DNA from: Limnoperna fortunei | Lineage: Eukaryota > Mollusca > Bivalvia > Mytilida > Modiolidae | NCBI GenBank assembly: GCA_944474755.1 | Contig: OX104113.1 | Span: forward strand, 25,858,432 to 25,922,431 | Length of the DNA stretch: 64,000 nt | Direction: 5' to 3' | Part shown: positions 1 to 11,400 of the stretch, in pieces | Layout of the letters: every line of letters begins with the position of its first letter | Position numbering within the stretch: the first letter of the stretch is position 1 | Position numbers and translations under genes: made by a program | The notes under the pieces: model-generated | What the model saw: the letters and a program-made list of their open reading frames with translations, nothing else | What the model was told of the DNA's origin: nothing | The model's database searches: none

Positions 1-1525
1 CTGCGAACTTACCTTATACAATGTTTCGCACCAAGTAATGATGCTGATGAGGAAACTAAAATGGATTTCTATGAACAGCTTCAGTCCATCAAATCTAAAG
101 TGCCACAATATGATATGGTCTTAATAACAAGAGACATGAATGCTAAAGTCGGATAGGACAACACCAATGTAGAGCAGATAATAGATAAAAAACGGATGTG
201 GGAGCAGAAATGATAAGTGGAAAATATCTTGTAGATTTTTGATTTAGCAATAGCATTGTGATAGGAGGTACAATCTTTCCTCATCTGGATATGCACAAAC
301 TGACAAAATTTGGAATCTCCAAATGATAGACCAACAACACTGACGAAATTGACCATGTTCTGATCAATTGGAAATAAAGAAGGTCACTACAGGATGTCAA
401 AGTAGCTAAAGGTGGTGATGCAAAAAGTAGCTAAAGGTGGTGATGCAAACAGCGACCACTATCTTCTTAAGCTTCTGTACAACTAAAACAGTAAGAAAAG
501 TGTGTAATCTGGAACTTAAAAACATGTTCAGTGTATTAATAAACGAGAACGACAACGAAATTGCAATTGAAAAACATTGGATTAACATCATTACAGGAAA
601 AGTGTACATGTAAGCCTTTAGGAGTAGGCGAAAAATTATCATGCCGAAAATATTGAACACAAAGTCATGAAGGCGGAAAATCAACTATAATTTAACTACA
701 AGACAAAATACAAGGAGGTGAAAATAAGTGCAAGAAACGGTAGAGGTAACTATATTGACGATCTGGCCAGTGAGGGAAGTGCTAAAGCCAGTCAAGTCAA
801 AGACAAGCAGGTAAATGTTTTAACAAAGGGAGAAGAAAACCCCAAAACGATGCCTGGAATTAACACTTAAAGAGGTACTGAACTGTACAGATCCATCGGA
901 CAAAGCCATCACTAACACAAGCACACAAATTCTACAGGATATGGCTAAAGCTATAAAAACGTTGTAAAACAAAAAAATTGCTAGAATTGATGCTATCCCT
1001 GCTAAATGTTTAAAATCGAATCTAAATAAATTAGCAAAAGCTTTACATCAACTCTTTCAAAGCACCTGGAACAATTACATTACACCATCAGATTTGAGCA
1101 AGGGCCTAATTGTCAAAATAAAGAAGATTATTTGTTTGTTTGATGGTGTTTAACGCCACTTTCAGCAATTTTTCAGCTATATCATGGCGTCCAGTTTTTA
1201 TTGGGGGAGGAAGCCGGAGTACCCGGAGAAAACCCCCGACCTGCGGTAGGAAAACTGGCAATCCTTGTCAATTAAGATTGGAGTCGAGTACACCCTGCCT
1301 GCAGTGAGAATCGAACCCGCAATCTCAGTGTTGACAGACCACGTGATCAGTAGTAGACCACTCGGCCACCGAGGCCCCAAAATAAAGAAGAAAAGGGACC
1401 TACAACGCTGCAATAATTGAAGAGGAATTAGTCTACTTTCTGAAACAAGCAAAGTATTTTGCAAGATCATTCTCAGCTGAATCGATGCTGTAATTCAAGA
1501 TAGGACTGGATTTAGAAAAGGACGA
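1..1525 (+). mobile_element. Decayed non-LTR (LINE) retrotransposon, AP-endonuclease to RT part
   Basis: The plus strand carries broken reading frames typical of the apurinic endonuclease and early reverse-transcriptase regions of a LINE. Visible pieces in order: CFAPSNDADEETK (near 20-60), DMVLITRDMNAKVG (near 115-155), a FCLNN-like stretch (near 240), the endonuclease SDHYLL motif (451-468), and after a SINE insertion the RT-type stretch RGISLLSETSKVFCKIILS (near 1417-1475) followed by a DRTGFRKG-like piece (near 1500). Stops and frameshifts are frequent, so it is dead. A 25-bp local tandem duplication lies at about 400-447. The left end is cut by the window. The endonuclease and RT order is known for this class; the exact clade is not decided here. 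Confidence 0.8.
1128..1378 (-). mobile_element. Full-length tRNA-derived SINE inserted in the LINE
   Basis: Read on the minus strand, it starts with a tRNA-like head (GGGGCCTCGGTGGCCGAGTG, then a B-box-like GCGGGTTCGATTCTC). A body follows with a CAAGGATTGCCAG stretch and a CCGGGTACTCCGGCTTCC stretch, and the tail is of the CAAACAAACAAAT type. It is bounded by 13-bp direct repeats AAAATAAAGAAGA at 1115-1127 and 1379-1391, the target-site duplication expected of LINE-driven integration. Other copies in the window: 6795-6960, 15102-15352, 32700-32936, 37850-38056, 48985-49110, and head-only or shortened copies at 43488-43715 and 63301-63412. Confidence 0.9.
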
Positions 1526-1527
1526 GT

Positions 1528-1960
1528 GATCGGTATTCCGATTTTCTAGACCAATCACTGCAGTTGACTGCTAAACTACACAAAAAGGGTTTGTTGTACT
1601 TAGGTTGATGTTATATCTCCAGAAGTTTTATGGTCGTCACCATGAACTAATTGATCGTTATGAGAAATCAGTGTCTCAAATACGATCTGACATTTTCGCT
1701 GAGTCATAGGTAGTGTTTCCTATTCCTAAATTTGACTTTTCCCTAGACATGACAATAAGTAGCTCTACGGGTGTCTTATTGGAGGCAGGCACTGCTTACT
1801 CTTCAGGAGCACCTGACTGCACCCATGGTTTTTATTGTGTTCGGGTTACTTTCTGTTTTTTTGTGTTTTTGGTTATGTATTGAGTTTGTCTATATCCGGA
1901 TTTGTAACTGTCCCTTGACTTTTGGCTTTTGTTGTTCGGTCGTTTTTTGCTATTTTTGTT
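1528..1960 (+). mobile_element. 3' fragment of the abundant RT retroelement (copy a)
   Basis: This is the C-terminal end and 3' UTR of a reverse-transcriptase element found about ten times in the window. The coding remnant reads KFYGRHHELIDRYEKSVSQ at about 1625-1680. It is followed by the conserved tail passing through TCTAATT/AGAGGCAGGCAC-like sequence, the CACCTGA(G/C)TGCACCCATGG block and TATATCCGGATTTGTAACTG, and it ends near GTTGTTCGGTCG. The best-preserved coding copy is the minus-strand one at 59795-60911. Confidence 0.75.
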
Positions 1961-2330
1961 GGCATACAACTGATCTTTCCTCTCCAAAATATAATAGAAC
2001 AAGGCATTGAATAGAACACACCCTTATTTATGAACTTTATTGATTTCAAGAACACTCTGTAAAATATTAACATCTTCTGGCATACCAACATTATCACACT
2101 CATCAAATGTGCTACCAAAGTTTTAAATGCAACACAATACTGGAAAATAGCATCTCCGTTTGAGGTAAACGCTAATGTTAGACAATGATGTATACTTTCT
2201 CCTATCATATTCTTGATGGTAATTGCATGGTTGCAAAGACACAACATGAATTCGAAAAGGAATACAAAGTGCAATGTTTAAAAAATTGGACGATTTGACA
2301 ATCTGGCAGAAGTATCAACTACACTGAGAC
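1961..2330. other. No recognisable feature
   Basis: AT-rich spacer. A 133-codon minus-strand open frame runs through it into the antisense of the preceding retroelement tail, so it is judged spurious. Confidence 0.5.
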
Positions 2331-2334
2331 AATT

Positions 2335-2650
2335 ACAAGAGAAAACAAATGCTCTAAATTCATTTGCTGAGTGGCTGCAGTTACTATATACTTCAGAACT
2401 GGAAATTAAATAAACAGAAACAGCTTCAGTGACATCATTGGCATCTCAGCACAAAAGTGTATGACAAACGAGACGATTTTAATTTCAAAAGTATAAATTT
2501 TCCTCACTGGCTGAGGTGTGCAAGAGCTTGCAGTCAGCATATTGTGATTTTTCCAAACGTCCCCGATTTCTTCGAGATACACTTACAATTCAAGGTTACA
2601 AGAAAAAACACATTTTGTCCTCGCCTTTGAAAAGTTTAGTATAGATACAA
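2335..2650 (+). mobile_element. Decayed RT fragment, second related lineage
   Basis: Broken plus-strand frames read FAEWLQLLYTSELEIK (about 2360-2410), a DKRDDFNF-like piece (about 2465-2485), RCARACSQHIVIF (about 2515-2555) and a downstream piece equivalent to RDTLTIQGYKK. These are the blocks seen in the C-terminal half of the RT element copies elsewhere in the window (SELDIKDTTNTLRSASYLD, KRDDFNF), but the sequence differs enough to be another lineage or a much older copy. Confidence 0.55.
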
Positions 2651-4884
2651 TTTCTTTGTTGATAAATATTATATCTCTTGTAAAGATACATGTATGATTG
2701 CAAAAAGTTTCCCCCAATTTTGAATTCAGTACATAGTGATGTTGCTGCAATGATCATTGAATACACTTATTACTGACTAATGGTTAATGATTCCCAACCT
2801 TTTTATCAACACACAAACTCACACACTAAAGGAAAGAAAGCGCTTGGACTAGCAGTCCATAAAAACTGGTTTGACCCACCATTTCTTTTTAAATGCCTGT
2901 ATTTAGTCAGCACCAGTTTCTTGGACTTTGATTTGTGGATTTTCTTTTTAGATAGTTTGCTTGGTGCTTGATATTTTGTTATTACATTTATTCTTATGAT
3001 ACCTAAAACAATAGCCTTGTCAATACTGCAGATGCTTACTATTTTTGAGAAGATTGCCCACTCTGGAGTTTATCTTTATTCTTGGTATTGTCTTCACGCC
3101 GAGAAATAACTAAGTTTTTTGGTTATATCATGCTTTGGTCTTTACTAGTAATTAACATGCACATGACTGATCAATAGAAAGATCACAGGGGCAATATATA
3201 AATTTATTATCTGGCTGTTCCCTGCATGTAATTGATTTATGAGTTATACAATTTGAAGAAAAGAAAATATGTTGGTAAAACACATTTAATACAAGATGAT
3301 ATATATAACATCAACAAAAAAGAAAGAAGTTCCTAGCTTAACCTTAGATTAACCATCAATTACTTTTAAATCTTTCGCCAAATCTTGAATGTAACAGGAT
3401 AACTGTAAACTTAGAAGCATATCTTTGTAATTTAAATATTCTAGAATCTTGTACTGAACTGGCATGATCCATATTCTCGCTTTCGCTTTCTTTTATTAAA
3501 CCACTTTTGTAAATAATTGTAAGGTACTCAGGTTTGCTTTTAAAATTGTAAACATTTATCAAATTGAACTTATGTGTCATGTTTTTAGTTTCAACAGGTA
3601 AAAGGCAAAATGTTTTATGTGAACACTAAAGTTTTTGTATACAAGAATATGAGAGGTGTCAGTCGTGTCCTGCATGCATTTTATGAAACCAAGATTGAAA
3701 GCTGTAAATCCTAGATTTGATAACCCTCAAAAAATGTTACAACTGTAACATCCTACAACATGATCAACACATAATAATGTGGAACGTCTTAAAGATCTTG
3801 AAACTAAGCATACTGGAGGAAAAGTATACATTTTATATTTTTGATGATATTGATGATGATAATTCCAATGCTACAATCAGGTGTGGAAGTAACTTTCAGT
3901 TACAACTTGCATCATTACCATTCCTTGTACATTCATGCCACATGTATATCCTCCAATATAATTCTACATTCCTTACTATTATAATGAAATTCCTCCCATA
4001 GCCTTCATTGTCAACTACACAATCTCCAACAAATCCAACATCCCCAAAATCACCCGTAAGTAAATTGTATTCTGTACAAAAGTTTGACTTTGTGAAGAAA
4101 AATAATTAGTAACATTTCAGTGAAAATAATTCAAACAATATGTTTATTTGATTTTTTTTTATTAACTTGTTTGCTATCAGGATATGAACTTGAAATATTT
4201 ATTCCTAGTATTATTAGTTCGAACAGACCGGTTTTGATTAGATCATATGACTTCATTTAGAGTTAAACGGTTATTGGAAGATTTTAACAATATGTTTGCA
4301 TCTACTTCAGAGAAGTATCACTTCAAAGTATTGATCAGACGTTACATGTATGTCTTCCATTATTCATATTGTGTTGAATACATGAAGAAACTTTTGCTTG
4401 ACTGATTGCATATTTTAATTGTTTAACAGCATTGATTCAAACATACACGAGACAATTCAACAAAACGCCATCACAAACTTTATGTCTGCTCTTTGATAAA
4501 AGTACTCAACACCAGCAAGTGAAGTTGCAAGGATCTATGATCAGCAAACAGAACTATTATTACTCTGTTTGTAAATGTGCAAAAATATACAAAATTACTT
4601 ACAATTTTCAATTTACTAAGGCAAACTAATATAAAAAAAGTTATAAAGAGCATTGACCTAATGTATTTCAGTTAATAAAGGACAACCTTACAAAATATTT
4701 AGGTCTTAAATATTTTTTGATTGAATGAATCGTTGCTTAACATTTCTCCTTTTTCTTTCTCAGTAATTGTTTTTTTTCTAAAACTTGACTTGGGATATAT
4801 ATATAAGTCGTGAATTTTTAGAAAAACCATTATGCAAAAAGCTTAAATTATCTTTTATTTTCCACAAGATTATAATGTTTTTAT
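2651..4884. other. Gene-poor AT-rich stretch 3' of avidin locus 1
   Basis: No coding pattern, RNA gene or known repeat could be supported. Open frames of 60-94 codons at 2780, 3356 (minus), 3717 and 4432 have low-complexity AT-driven composition and no splice or domain support. Confidence 0.5.
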
Positions 4885-5988
4885 TTATCCAACAACGTCG
4901 CCTCCATGTCCTAATTTATCTGTTCGTGTAAATACGGCATTTCCAAGGTGTGTGTTTTTCCACATATCCGCCTTTTCGGTGTGCTTTGCTAATATCCAGT
5001 GTGTATGTATTATGTTATCTTCGTTGGCGTAGTGTATTCCTGTCCAGCTAGGTGTATTAGAAGCACCTGTAGCACTTTCTAGCACCACAGAGAAGCCTAA
5101 AAATACAATCTCTGCCACTCATTGTATATCTGCCGAAGAGAGGCACCAATGTGTTAGGTGTATACACGTATACTCCATTGATATTTCCAGAATCTACTGG
5201 TAAACCTGCTTGACAGGTGATATCCATGGTTGAACCAAACTGATTTGTCCAGTTTCCAGTAACACCACATGGATCTGTAACTGCACTAGCTACAAAAAAA
5301 AATAAGAAAACCAATAGTTACAAAAATAATGGCAAGCTATTTAGATTTTTACCATCAAAGCCATTTTAGCATGTTCTCCTAATCAATTTAAGATTGTTTC
5401 TAAAATTGAATTTAAGAAATTTAAAGGGTAATACTTTGTAGAATTTTATGTAACTAACTATAATTAAACACCTTTAATCGCAAGGCAAACGTATTAAGGT
5501 TGTATTAGATCAATTTTAGTCACTCTTTCTCTGATGTTTATGTTTGACATTAAATATATTAGAACAAAAGTAGTTTAATATTATATTGGTGTTAAAAAGA
5601 AAGAACATAATTACCGTTACACGTGTTTCAACATGAATTTAAAATAGCCACACGACGTATTCAAATAATAATAATAAAATAATATTAATATCAAAATGTT
5701 TTATTATTAGTATTAAATTCAGATTTTTGATCAAATAAATAACTATTTTTAACAAAAATAATTTTATTTGGGCAATAATTTTTTTGTTTTGTTCTTTATT
5801 TAACTACTTAAAACACTTCGTACGATTTCGGCCAGCAAAAAGACCGTTTTAATTATCGCAACTAGTTTTTTAAAATAAAGCATAGACAGAATAAATAAAG
5901 GTAAATGTCACTGATTCAACTTACCTTTCTGGGAGGCTGTCAAAGTATACATTGCAAACGCAAAGATGAACCTGTTCAGTAGAACCAT
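4885..5988 (-). CDS. Avidin-like secreted biotin-binding protein, locus 1 (single-base frameshift)
   Basis: Two exons on the minus strand. Exon 1 (5988-5925) encodes a start codon and a hydrophobic signal peptide, MVLLNRFIFAFAMYTLTAS, and ends at a strong donor GTAAGT. Exon 2 (5289-4885) follows a T-rich acceptor (TTTTTTTGTAG) and carries the whole avidin barrel; the split codon (phase 1) joins correctly. It has CGVTGNWTNQFGSTM (avidin strand 1), a FGRYTMSG strand, PSWTGIHY, HTHWILAKHT and ADMWKNTHLGNAVFTR, about 155 residues, close to chicken avidin precursor (152). The reading frame is broken inside exon 2 at a run of five Ts (5099-5103); with four Ts the protein reads through CILGFSVV without interruption. 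The pocket is poor: the serine after the GxY turn is Tyr, the FSVxW tryptophan is Leu, and the Asp/Asn of the last strand is Ala. Two TAPs-like sequons aside (NWT), no other motif is seen. It is either a fresh pseudogene or a sequence error in a diverged gene. Confidence 0.8.
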
Positions 5989-6040
5989 TTCTTTGGTCAA
6001 AGTCAATGCAATGTTTAATGTGTCTTACCTTTGTGACTAG

Positions 6041-6047
6041 TTTTATA
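6041..6047 (-). promoter_or_regulatory. TATA box of avidin locus 1
   Basis: GGTATAAAACTAG reads on the minus strand, 53 bases upstream of the start codon. This leaves room for a leader of about 20-25 bases. The matching element lies at a similar place before loci 4 and 5. Confidence 0.6.
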
Positions 6048-6338
6048 CCAAAAGTGGTTTCCGCGTTTTTTTTCAACGTCGTATCTTATAAAGCAATATT
6101 AATTATACTTACTTGACACTGTCAAATTAAAAAAAAAATCATTTGTTCATACCCTTTAAGCTTCGAAATTTTAGTATTTATTTCAGAAGCACCCTACAAC
6201 AGTGCACAATTAAAACACTTAAAAGTCTTTTTTTGAAATTAAAATTCTAACGTTGTAGGTTGTTTTAGGAATTAATAAATAGGAGTATTCTAAAATGCTT
6301 CTTAGAATGACTTTCAATTGATATTATTAGTTTAGAGT

Positions 6339-6375
6339 ATGCAAATCAGTTACAATGTTCATATTTATATATATG
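6339..6375 (+). promoter_or_regulatory. Probable promoter of avidin locus 2
   Basis: An octamer ATGCAAAT (6339-6346) is followed by a TATA-like TTTATATATATG (6364-6375), about 95 bases before the start codon of locus 2. The region 5989-6465 separates the two divergent avidin genes and holds both promoters. Assignment is by position and motif only. Confidence 0.4.
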
Positions 6376-6465
6376 TGTGTCACGACAATACAATATTAAC
6401 TTGAAGCTACTTTGCATTATCGTTTCATCAATATCTAATCATATGTAAATTGATTAAACTGAGCA

Positions 6466-7514
6466 ATGCTGACACTATTTATTATCTCATTACAATGCTT
6501 GATGATCACAGCTGCCGCAGTGGGTAAGTATTGAAAACAATACAGAGATATGTTTTATACCTTTTTTATTTCAAGTCTTTATGTTGGTTTTTAATGGGTG
6601 TTGAATGTATCAGACCTTCTTTATGTAAACATAAATAGCAAATTCAACTGGTCAGCCTAGTTAATTCTTTACATATAAATGAGCACAAGGTTTTTGTTTT
6701 AAAGCCATAAAACGATACAAATTAAGTTGATGTAGTTAGCGAAAATTGTTGCATCGGATTTTACTGAGTGCTTATTGATTGTTTTTGTTTGTTTGAGTGA
6801 TGTTTTCGACACTTTCAGCAATTGTTCAGCTATATCATATCGCGCAGTTTTTATTGGGGGAGGAAGCTGGAGTTCCTAGAGAAAACCATTGACCTTCGGT
6901 ACGAAAATTATACAATCCCAATCATTGTCAATTAAGATTGCATTCGAGTGCCTTAGTAAGGAATGAAAATCCGTAAATGCAATACATCATACCAAGACAA
7001 CTTCCAATCGTTGATAGCGAACGCAAGCATTTTCTTGGAATATTCATGATAAATTAATTTGCATGATTAGTCATTTTCGTAAAAGTACATTTATTATTGT
7101 TCATGTACTGTAGGTAATGATACAAGCTCTGACCCGTGTGGTGTAACAGGATCTTGGGTAAATGATCTTGGTTCAGCAATGGAACTTACCTGTCAAGCGG
7201 ATTATCCATCTGGAAATTCTGGAGTTATAAGCGGAAGATACAACAGTGCTGTTGGAAATGCCAAAGACTTTTACAAAATTGCAGGAAGATATTCAAAGTC
7301 TGGTACGACTCTTCAGAACTGTGTACTTGGTTTTACTGTGGCGTACAACAATGACGTTCGTGGGAATTCTTATTCCACTGCAAGTTTCACCGGTGTGCAC
7401 TTTTCATCGGATGATACTATATATACACATTGGGTATTAGTTTACTACACCAGACCTGAAGATATGTGGCAAAACAGTCACATCGGAAAGAATGTTTTTA
7501 AAAGACGACAATAA
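6466..7514 (+). CDS. Avidin-like secreted protein, locus 2 (intact, altered biotin pocket)
   Basis: Exon 1 (6466-6523) encodes the signal peptide MLTLFIISLQCLMITAAAV and ends at GTAAGT. Exon 2 (7114-7514) follows TACTGTAG and is phase 1 compatible, giving 152 residues with stop TAA. The avidin barrel is complete: CGVTGSWVNDLGSAM (28-42), SGRYNSAVGNA (59-69), VLGFTVAYNN (90-99), SYSTASFTGVHF (105-116), THWVLVYYT (124-132), DMWQNSHIGKNVF (136-148). Family knowledge: ligand contacts map to N36, S40, Y62, S64, N68, Y97, S107, A109, F111, W126, W138 and N146. Two contacts differ: the tryptophan of FTVxW is Tyr97, and the Thr of the SxT motif is Ala109. Cys28 and Cys46 could pair, and a third Cys89 is unpaired. 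The product should be exported and may bind biotin weakly or another ligand. A degenerate SINE lies in the intron. AATAAA signals overlap the stop and recur at 7529. Confidence 0.92.
6795..6960 (-). repeat. Degenerate SINE in the intron of avidin locus 2
   Basis: It matches the 1128-1378 SINE in the same (minus) orientation: CACTTTCAGCAATTGTTCAG, GTTTTTATTGGGGGAGGAAG and TTGTCAATTAAGATTG blocks are recognisable. The tRNA-like head is missing. Confidence 0.75.
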
Positions 7515-7601
7515 ATATTATTTTATTAAATAAAAGATTACTATTCTGTTATGAATTTGATTTCTGGCTCCAGGTCATGCGATTTTTTTATATCATTATA
7601 T

Positions 7602-8675
7602 ACACCTGGAAAAAAGTTAAGAACCCCGTTTTCCGTTTAATGTAAGTTTAATTTTCATGATTTTGGTCAGTATGAATGCTTTAATGTATAATTAAAAGGA
7701 TGTGAGCGTTTAGGTGTGAAATTTAATCAAGCGCGGTTTCCTGTCCATGTGATGCTTGCTCCCTTCATCACGTCCAAAGTGCACTATTTTTTCTTGCAAC
7801 ATATCGCTATTTAAATCCCGAATTTCTAATTGTCAAATCATTTTAAGTAAGCATGACAAGGAGGCAAATAAAAGTAGCACAAATTATCGGTATGCATTCC
7901 TATGGTATGTCTTACAAGGCAATAATACGTCAGCTTGGCTATACAGTCATTAGTCGTTTGGTTAGAAAACACGCTACCACGCAAGATCTTAAAGACCGTT
8001 CCCTATCTGTCCGACGATCTGTAACAACCTTACATAAACATAGGAGCCTTGGTAGATTGGATAGGTGAAATCCGTTTGCAGCAAGCACCTGTCCCAAGCA
8101 ACAATGGTTGTCTTGTCGAAATCTGTCAGCCAAAACATTACGCAATCGCCTTCAAGCTGCAAGAATTAGGTCAAGGAGAGTCATTAAATGCCTAATGTTT
8201 GATGATCGCCATTACAGGGACAGGCTGGCCTGGTGCAGATTAAGACAAAATTGGAACCTTATAACATGTCGACGAATACACTGGTTAGCGACGCAGGGTT
8301 GCAGCAGTCATTCATGCTAACGGTGGAAATACCCGATATTGACCCTTCGACGGCTAATTATCAATTTGGAGTAAATGATGGATGTTTTCAAGTGTGATTA
8401 GACAATTAAATAACAGTTTTTAGCGTTCTGTGACAATACTTTTTAAAGACTACGTGAAAGAGCAAAGACCGTCCATATTTTGATAAAATGATATGTAATT
8501 AAAATAATGCGTTTTTTGTTAAAATAATGTTTCATTGTGCCCAACAATGCATAATTTTGTTTGTTATACAAATTAACAACGAATGGCAGTCCAATTTAAA
8601 TCCAAAAGTATTCGAATATGTATGACTTTAATAAAACTAGGGGTATATGTTTAAATTTTTTCCAGATGTATATAT
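7602..8675 (+). mobile_element. Tc1/mariner-type transposon, internally deleted
   Basis: Imperfect terminal inverted repeats (left TACACCTGGAAAAAAGTTAAG, right read on the minus strand TACATCTGGAAAAAATTTAA) are flanked by TA. Inside, a frame at 7853-8068 encodes the paired-type helix-turn-helix start MTRRQIKVAQIIGMHSYGMS, then YKAIIRQLG. A second frame at 8108-8320 has SCRNLSAKTLRNRLQAARIR and RDRLAWCRLRQNW, ending near RIHW where the first catalytic Asp would follow. The catalytic DDE half is mostly gone, so it cannot move by itself. It sits just 3' of avidin locus 2. Confidence 0.85.
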
Positions 8676-9365
8676 GCATTTCGTATTGTGTATTGTATAT
8701 GGTTGAATAGTTTATTGGCTTTGAGATCTTGTTGATCGGTCCGTTTCTTTGCGATTTTTCTTACTACCACAAGGCTGATGTCACTACTGGTGTACAATTG
8801 GTCCCAGAGGAGATCATTTGCCTACTAACTTTTAGCATGGTTTATCGGAAAACTTTTAGACATACTGGATCCGTATAGAAGGGTCCTTAGCTGGATCAGA
8901 CAATTAGGAATTGCAATACAATATTGGTGCAATAATAAAATCTATAGTACAAGTAACGGTTTGTTGAAATACCACTAGGACTTCGTCATATTCTTACTAA
9001 ATTGTATTCTATTCTACTCAAAGCACTTCATTCTTTTTACAAAGAATGCTTCTAGTCATCTGTAACAGACCATTTTTCTACTACATGTAGATAGTAGCAA
9101 TTAGAAATTGGAAATCACAGATTGTTCAAACCGGTTCACACACACACACATACGCAAAGATGAACAGGAGCACGGTTAGTTTCTTTCTTTACTTTGCACA
9201 CACCAATTCATAGAAGCTTGTAATCTTTGTTATATCTTGTATCACATACGTCTTAAACTTCCAATATTCAACCATTCTTAAAAACAAATCCGTCTATTTG
9301 TATCTTATACCTATACTAACAGACTGCAACCATTGCACATAGAATCCTTAATAACAAACGTGTAC
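8676..9365. other. Unassigned stretch, perhaps the 5' end of the RT element
   Basis: No clear coding block was seen. A short CA-repeat lies at about 9137-9150. Since recognisable RT-element coding sequence begins near 9370 on the plus strand, part of this may be its eroded 5' end. Confidence 0.35.
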
Positions 9366-9369
9366 TGCA

Positions 9370-11400
9370 GGATCTTTTGATCGTTGACTTCAAATGCAAA
9401 CCTCCTGACTGCTTTTTCCACAATTCCCTACCTATATACAGTCCCTTAGGTCACGTTATTACTGAAATCAAAACATTGTTGAATATGAAAGGCTCCGAAA
9501 TTCTTGTTCAAGAACCGAAATTCCATGAGCTTAAATCCATGATGCTGCTAAAATTATGTCCGACATTCATGACAAATATTTGTGCCATCAAATAAGGCCC
9601 CTAACAATATACTTGTTATTTGCAAGAAACATTATACATGTATGTGTTTAATAAATGATGTAGGTATGGAGAGTTCAGTTGGCAATCCTACTTACACTTG
9701 CAAAACACATTCATTACAGGAGATTCTTGAAAATCACCATTTATCAGTATCAAAGTCAGATATCGTGATCTTCTCTTTTGTATTGGAAACCATACGAACA
9801 GCTTTTTATAACTGGATCGTGTACCACCAAACGTCTATCGCATTTCCTGACCAGCAATAAAAACGGGGTTCCAAAAATACATTGACCATTGCTATTTGAA
9901 AAGTGGCATAAATGAAATGTGGATACCAAAGAATTCACTGGTAGTAATCTTACAGTCTTGGTCTCTTTCCTATCGTAACAGTATTAACACCTTTGATTTT
10001 TCAACGCTCTAAATCCCCCATATGCAGCTTAAAACCGGGCATAAAGATCTTAATGAGCGCTGTAAAGTACTTGGTTTGTCATCATTGACTCTAAATCGGT
10101 AATAAATATTGGCTAAAGATCAAATCTGTAATATGTTAGATTTTCTGATTGACAGCATATTTGTGATATTTGGACATGTTTTTATACTGTTACAGGAGAA
10201 ACATTTAAATTTGCCAACAAGCGACTAATAAAATTACAATTGAATAATTTATTCATTACTATTAATTACAATTAATTACAATATACAAAAATAAAAAATA
10301 ATGTTAACTGTCTTTTAAAGTTCTAACTGGTGTCCAAAGTGAAATGTTCATCAATAAACGAAACTCCAAATGTTTTATCCATATCCAAAACAGTCCTGAA
10401 TTAAGAAGTCCGCTTGCATCAAATGTTAAATCCAATAGTAAAGAAATATCCAAACAATTGTATCAAGTAGAAAATGCACGTCCACACAAATGAAACACCA
10501 AAAAAATCTATACCTTTCAAATAAATGTTCCTAAATGAATATTCTATAATGGAATTTTCTTGCATTTTGAAGTTGACACGTTGATTATTATTTCGATGTT
10601 AACAGTTCTGTAATAGTCCTCATAACTCCTTTTTCTCAAGCAAACAAATACATGTAACAATCAATGTAAAAGATTAAAATGAAATTATTGTTTAAAGTGT
10701 TGTTGTAAACAAATACATAAAGACATATCATGACAGACAAATATTTAATAAAAATTTAAGGTCAAACTCATAAGTGCCTATTAACACTACAGAATGTTGA
10801 CATTACAATGGGTTTTAATTGTTCTCCTAGAAGGTCTGCAAAAAAGAAAGAAAATACACTTGCGCAGACCTTTAATTTCATATTCCTCTATATTGATGAT
10901 GTCTGGTTTCTGAAAACTGTTAAATTCAGCGACTATTTGCATTCAGTCTACCCTAGCTAATTAATAGAGAACAACAATATATTTAAGTCAGCGTCTCACG
11001 TAGACCTTATTCAAAAATGAAAATTGTCTCGGGGAAAACTACAATTTAGACACTACTTTTTACGTGACGACTTCTACGTTCAAAGTTTTAACTTCCCGTT
11101 CATTGATGGCAACATTACAGCAGCTCCGGCGTATGGTGTGCACTACTTAAACGTTATGCTAGATCCTTAGGTTGGTTTGACTTTTTCCTAGACAGGTTAC
11201 TAATTAGAGGCATATTCTGCGAACTTGTCTGGAGCACCTGAGTGCACCAATGTTTTTTTGGGTTGGTGTTACTCACTTTTTGTTGTGCGCTTATAGTTTC
11301 GTGTTGTATATGTTTATCTAATTCAAGATTTGTAATCCTCCCTTGACTTTAAGGTCTTGATGTCCTTTCGGTTTCTGACTATTTTTATTATATAAGCGCA
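9370..11400 (+). mobile_element. Longest copy of the RT retroelement, decayed and interrupted (copy b)
   Basis: Plus-strand frames show the element's blocks in order: CKPPDCFFHNSLPIYSPLGH then VITEIK (9390-9470), APNNILVICKKHY (9596-9640), LYWKPYEQLFITGSCTTKRL (9775-9835, shifted frame), MLDFLIDSIFVIFGHVF (10130-10180), then after about 670 bases of foreign sequence TFNFIFLYIDDVW (10870-10910, the RT catalytic YxDD with both aspartates) and SFNFPFIDGNITAAPAYGVH (11083-11142). The 3' tail ends near 11400. Many stops make it inactive. The GIPMG/YIDD layout suggests a Penelope-like or related RT; the class is inferred, not proven. Confidence 0.7.
10185..10855. other. Foreign AT-rich insert within the RT element copy b
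   Basis: This segment separates the GHVF block from the TFNF-YIDD block of the RT element, which are close together in the 59795-60911 copy. It starts with ATTACAATTAATTACAAT-like short repeats and has no coding signal, so I read it as a later insertion of unknown kind. Confidence 0.45.

Noticed and set aside
1873..2274. 133-codon minus-strand open frame
   Set aside because: It runs antisense through the RT-element tail and then AT-rich spacer; no domain, no splice signals.
7246..7440. Second plus frame inside avidin locus 2
   Set aside because: Shadow of the avidin exon in another frame.
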